Assembly: GCA_028343845.1 (NCBI GenBank)
Contig: JAOLZO010000024.1
Span: forward strand, 1 to 38,446
Reading direction: 5' to 3'
Source of the DNA: Verrucomicrobiota bacterium
Lineage (GTDB): Bacteria > Verrucomicrobiota > Verrucomicrobiia > Opitutales > Seribacteraceae
DNA: 38,446 nt
Shown here: positions 36,401 to 38,446 of the stretch, piece after piece
Position numbering within the stretch: the stretch's first letter is position 1
Layout: every line of letters starts with the position of its first letter
Made by a program: the position numbers and the translations under genes
The notes under the pieces: model-generated
Told to the model about the DNA's origin: nothing
Seen by the model: the letters and a program-made list of their open reading frames with translations, nothing else
The model's database searches: none

Positions 36401-38446
36401 CCGTCCCCGTTGATAAAATTCTCCTCACGAAGGATCTTCGGGAATTGGTTGACGTAACTCTTCCCGATGACCGTAACGTTTCCAGAAGGTATGTTGAATA
36501 CGTCAAGGTCATGCCACCCCCAAACACTCTTTATGACGCGCAACCGGTCAAAGGAATTTTTGGATACACCTCTCCCCCTGAGGTTCTCATTGAAGGCAGT
36601 CCTGGTTGGCCGGACGAGCATAATGCTTCTGGTTATCCGCTTTTCTTCCTCGATGAAAATGCATCGGTGGAAATCGTTAGCGGTGGCCAAGGCTATGACC
36701 TCAGCGTGCCTGGAGGCCAAGGCTTCGATGCCCAAGCCGTTCGAATTTTTGGGGAAGGTTATCGTCCGCCCAAATTTAAGGCTTCCGTTCAAGGTGGCAA
36801 AATTCGTGATGTTGAATTAGTCGGTATGGGGGAGGGCAGGTATTTGGAGAACCCTGATCAGGTGTACTTTCTTGGCGATGGATCTGGAAAGACGTTTCCA
36901 AAATTTGACACGACCGCACGGGCCACCAGCCCCTATTTTATTGGAAGCTCGGTACGAAGAAACACTTACAGTTCAACCCCCCAAAATAATCTTCTCGATA
37001 TTAACGGAATCGAATTGTCCCCTGATGAACCAGATACCAATACAGGTTGGGATGTTCCTCCAACAATCTTTGCGGATTGGGCCAACACCGCATGGGAAGG
37101 ACATGTGGGGATCGCCGATCTAGATTTTAATGCAACCCTTTCCGAGGTAGTCGTTCAAAATCCGGGATTCAGGTATTCCATCCCAGCCAAAGTTAACCTT
37201 TATGGCGGGCAATTATTCGATGCGAACGTTAGCTCTACCTTCAGAAAGGCGAAAGTCACCATCTCTTCAACCGATAGTAGTGGCGGGATTACATCTTATC
37301 AAGTGACCGATGGAGGAGAGGGCTATATTCGCGCACCCATAGTGTCTGTCACCGGCGGAGGTGGGGTAGGAGCCACGGCTCTGGCCATAGTTGATTTTGC
37401 CCTCGGACAAGTCACGGCCGTTTTGCCAGTAGAGGTGGGAAGAGGCTATAAAAACCTAGACCCGAATAATTCGCCTGCCGCCAGGCTTACTTATGACCAT
37501 ATTCTTTCAGCCAGCGAATCAAATGCGAGTATCGCATTGCGCTTAGGAGGAGCGCTTAACAAGCCAGTCTTTCAGAAAAATGATGAAGACCCACAATATC
37601 TGGCGCCCTGGATAGAAATTCTAGACCGCAATGGTTCAGGATCTGGCGCCGCTGCTGCTGCAAAAGTGGTAGACGGAAATATAACCAAGGTCATTGTTAC
37701 CAAGAGTGGCACAGGCTATGTTGACCCGATTGTAATCGTCCGCGGTTCACCACCTCAGCTTGACCCTTACTTTACCCAGACGCCAAGAAGATGGCAATGC
37801 GCCAATCCGCGCAAACTAAACAGTGGGGCTCTTGCTGCTTGTGGACATATTCATGAAGGAAACAATCCTCCGGCAATCTGCCCTGGCGAAACTCCGCCAG
37901 GCCCCCAACAGATAAGCGATGCGGCCAATACGAACTGGTGGGATAATCACTCGGTCGTTTGCAGAAACCATGCTTCCCATGCCGGAATCACGAATCACAA
38001 CAACAGGGGTTTTACCTCTCGTTCCTGCGGAGGTATGCCACCCGATTTTATTTTGCTCAATGACCCCTATCGCACACCTCGCGCCGACTGGATCGCTTTT
38101 GATGCCAATTGCACCCCAATCGTTCAAGGTGGAAGGATCAGGGAAATTTTGGTTGAAAATACCGGGTCGAGATACATTCAACCATTCCTTGAGTTCAAAG
38201 GAACGGGAGGAATGGTCGACGCAGTGCCCGTTTTCGACGAAAAAGGGTATCTCACGGATGTTTTCTTTGACGATCCGAGATTAAAAAACCTGGAAATAGA
38301 CGTTATCTCAAAACCCTTCGGTTCCGGGCAGGGCTTTGTCGAAAGACCATGGTCAAGGGATGCCCATTATGAACCGGTTTTTGGCCCTAGGGAGCAGGTC
38401 CTCTTTGAGGTTCATTCTGACATGGCGTTTGCTGAAACCCCCCTTG
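30460..38446 (+). CDS. Giant surface protein: C-type lectin-like, metzincin-type protease, PKD-like, two LamG-like domains and beta repeats; cut by window edge
   Basis: One frame stays open from a GTG at 30460 to the edge, at least 2662 codons. Residues 18-37 are a membrane or signal anchor. A C-type lectin-like domain lies at about 325-475 (TWDDANLNA, WIGATDFEDQNG, WNDINSSYRLPFVVEY). The protease begins near 487 (RKVLIIPARFSDEG). Zinc-binding HELGHNFGLWH is at 758-768, with a Met-turn (SLMGSGG) at Met796. This is the metzincin pattern; family M6-like is possible. A PKD/Ig-like domain is at about 1098-1187. Two LamG/ConA-like domains lie at about 1526-1699 and 1714-1919, each ending VLxxxEIKYL. 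About a dozen G-x-G-Y-x(3-4)-P repeats are scattered from about 690 to the end. A Cys/His-rich patch lies at about 2447-2545. The gene follows the secretin by 53 bases. It is probably exported and surface-bound; substrate and secretion route are unknown. Confidence 0.85.
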   Translation, partial: MSVFPSSKLIKSHFLRKFVLVLKYTFAPIVLFVAIFYNSRNPDEKGSSPKGHQAESIEVSSKESADAALIDSSLSSAHPLPKNQSDEWCEPEINAALAQDPVFEQFSAWVDQYDKRGCLTASDCLSHDPRRHLEQLSLGIKLSRARSKVLHQLIQSDPSTALSLAFPLERIANLPDKIKENMEVWHSAKANLKAIHTCFHPGSTKGQVKRWATLPNGETYRAYTYGKREFIPSLVDVPITGISLNENLAISEIPYRIVSEIEEDRLLIEYAGNELKIDKLNGIKSLDRRLRQAEHEAIRTGRFQSPLIASSLGGGTNLNELRYELITTPMTWDDANLNASLRSGRLVSISSAVENNIVYQLLKDAAAFGILPDNSQLTQLAWIGATDFEDQNGTYFDKDTNQTMTLELNATEGNWFWLSGNDINSSSYQNWEGGVTPVNPNEDFAAINWSTSAGKWNDINSSYRLPFVVEYEVDLTPVPSAHLYGKRKVLIIPARFSDEGNNFTGSSSNPLDPFGNPINGTSGEDSFEPMNRTDLAAVMDQVRAFYLRNSDGTFQLESVITPTVSMTLPKWARVAAGTADAVDNRIFDSTGLTYWSEEIDYGDGKEIGVVGEAAKLAAAQVARNFDFAGPAFQGVLSAEITSPFGNFETTPRVIFSGGDVNVTSGINDPNFEPAQARALVNANGQLTEIQIVDPGAFYHSTPTIYLDGHPTPVTANITMGRTVVSWVVLSTTGNGGLGVVGGPGSHVNVPAGAGVVAHELGHNFGLWHSNRYLSAGLRPNSDEGEAIDYGNPYSLMGSGGISGDLTVPSKVFLKDIGHFGLKGGTGANNATDVAHLIEPNAIATSLLKEVNSTSPNTFRIYRHNYGSAPYPLRTGLFTVKIPTASEPQGLSSKLPLTLLIGGPGEGAAGTLENNGTDYQLFISSAGKGYSEAPIIQVLDTDNKSILLNLDQRWILERAGTSNTAYFQTDLRDFSQTAHRGLRGVEIPASEYVPRGPDAESPYGSYWASYRDDNKTNDNGLIITNATTQGFGTSENALIDTTPSTQGVFSDAFLLLGRTFSDYEADSHITPVRRGGIAPMTYIEAVVNVGTVGNGSAIAPNFELQVSNSNPVIDELITISVYPASGNVSDYAYSWYQDEIPLDAAAYLNKRTIQLRYSTVGMRILKVVVSDMRGGISSQNITLRIGTPAESSQTLVSGQVLSSGRPVQGAKVLISKANVIEHTVSALGSLEESRFPSHFSNNQVFAIDGVEGKRLEVNRGEIHRLYFDYSVDKLPMAFFERPDHAPAEVKLNLLLTPILDFGGDGYKEPPLVTLKGGSMFDTHFSNTVTTIYDYQNQPYGPNGTLITPPSAKSLLMDTNITKIVVRPTSSDPETGLFVHYGGTGQSRYNRPTVSVLRSSYWEDYSEPNASAIAYVDGVGTIQVTSSGSGYPERPSLVVFGAGQDANVTISTKATTSAQKKSQILDRVSISDQGIGFDPNSTHAIALYPTDPFLYFSFNQDESLLADNARYKPTSGFNNRIETNFKSYWQMDEENATSFDNNLSATNNLIISPAGSDPSTRSKWGLKNKAIELLVGDSITGTAVFGAENTLSFWFRPSTAGSNISLTSATFSLAATFPGTVNVNGVSLETSPAVEQWSHLALCDDGSDIKVFLNGKEVGSRATTFAADLVISGAQFLLDEVMIYDRVLNPFEIKYLSGRLYLDLSGNKYHGVPMGLGFEMESTSDAGNVSSGAFDPIKKDGLGRAIDLNGSRYVDLSPNLKALSALDKGSVSVWLKPTTSQEMTILSAANADKNNSYYRLFVRDNGTVRQELFNDGTELSKVSTDASVDLSDGTWHHLVVLIDDAGVNYYIDGQSISPVVAGANDRAFFTDIDGLNHISLGYHQTSDVNATNYFNGQLDELMIYKRVLTEAEIKYLYGLGNDTKVERGTLTPFVDAIGTVALTDLSGVPTPGAGYKELPEIRFYYADPSHFTTEAIGSAELSPVPVDKILLTKDLRELVDVTLPDDRNVSRRYVEYVKVMPPPNTLYDAQPVKGIFGYTSPPEVLIEGSPGWPDEHNASGYPLFFLDENASVEIVSGGQGYDLSVPGGQGFDAQAVRIFGEGYRPPKFKASVQGGKIRDVELVGMGEGRYLENPDQVYFLGDGSGKTFPKFDTTARATSPYFIGSSVRRNTYSSTPQNNLLDINGIELSPDEPDTNTGWDVPPTIFADWANTAWEGHVGIADLDFNATLSEVVVQNPGFRYSIPAKVNLYGGQLFDANVSSTFRKAKVTISSTDSSGGITSYQVTDGGEGYIRAPIVSVTGGGGVGATALAIVDFALGQVTAVLPVEVGRGYKNLDPNNSPAARLTYDHILSASESNASIALRLGGALNKPVFQKNDEDPQYLAPWIEILDRNGSGSGAAAAAKVVDGNITKVIVTKSGTGYVDPIVIVRGSPPQLDPYFTQTPRRWQCANPRKLNSGALAACGHIHEGNNPPAICPGETPPGPQQISDAANTNWWDNHSVVCRNHASHAGITNHNNRGFTSRSCGGMPPDFILLNDPYRTPRADWIAFDANCTPIVQGGRIREILVENTGSRYIQPFLEFKGTGGMVDAVPVFDEKGYLTDVFFDDPRLKNLEIDVISKPFGSGQGFVERPWSRDAHYEPVFGPREQVLFEVHSDMAFAETPL

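Noticed and set aside
1-38446. CRISPR arrays, tRNA or rRNA genes, insertion sequences, prophage
   Set aside because: No regularly spaced direct repeats, no cloverleaf or rRNA core sequences, and no transposase, integrase or phage structural genes were recognised by reading.

Overview
The window looks like a chromosomal segment of a Verrucomicrobiota bacterium, probably of the Opitutae/Puniceicoccales type. The best evidence is the run of five genes at 21637-30406. Its order and architecture match the Akkermansia Amuc_1102-1101-1100-1099-1098 type IV pilus-like locus: small exported protein, PilM-PilN fusion, membrane-anchored Amuc_1100-like protein, Amuc_1099-like protein, and a very large secretin. 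The large calcium- or sugar-binding type surface protein after it also fits that phylum. This placement is an inference from gene families; no rRNA or tRNA is present to confirm it.

Layout. 1-2193 (minus strand): a HAD phosphatase, pyrB, and the first 78 codons of a pyrC-like gene whose metal-binding motif is degenerate. 2238-4167 (plus): prfA and prmC, overlapping, the release factor and the enzyme that methylates its GGQ motif. 4209-7329 (minus): a Prc-type tail-specific protease and a rhomboid-family membrane protein with an altered active site. 7453-10313: an AT-rich island with a short comEC and a degenerate double thioredoxin-fold exported protein. 10499-13662: a lysine 2,3-aminomutase-family radical SAM enzyme, dnaN and a lone RelE/ParE-like protein. 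13833-17344 (plus): arabinose-5-phosphate isomerase (SIS-CBS-CBS), an FtsB/DivIC-like division protein and a phosphohexomutase. 17378-21564 (minus): a NUDIX hydrolase followed by pdhA-pdhB-pdhC; no E3 gene is in the window.

21637-30406 (plus) is the pilus-like assembly cluster. The cytoplasmic PilM part, the inner-membrane PilN- and PilO-like parts, and the outer-membrane secretin would form an envelope-spanning alignment complex. No motor ATPase, pilin or prepilin peptidase is encoded here. The Amuc_1100-like gene carries an apparent one-base frameshift in a T6 run at 25081-25086. If it is corrected, the reading frame continues 56 codons and overlaps the next start by 14 bases.

From 30460 to the right edge runs one uninterrupted reading frame of at least 2662 codons with no stop. 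It encodes an exported or membrane-anchored mosaic of C-type lectin-like domain, metzincin-type zinc protease (HELGHNFGLWH plus Met-turn), PKD-like domain, two LamG-like domains and about a dozen G-x-G-Y-x(3-4)-P beta repeats. It starts 53 bases after the secretin stop, which suggests, but does not prove, that it is a client or partner of the pilus-like machine.
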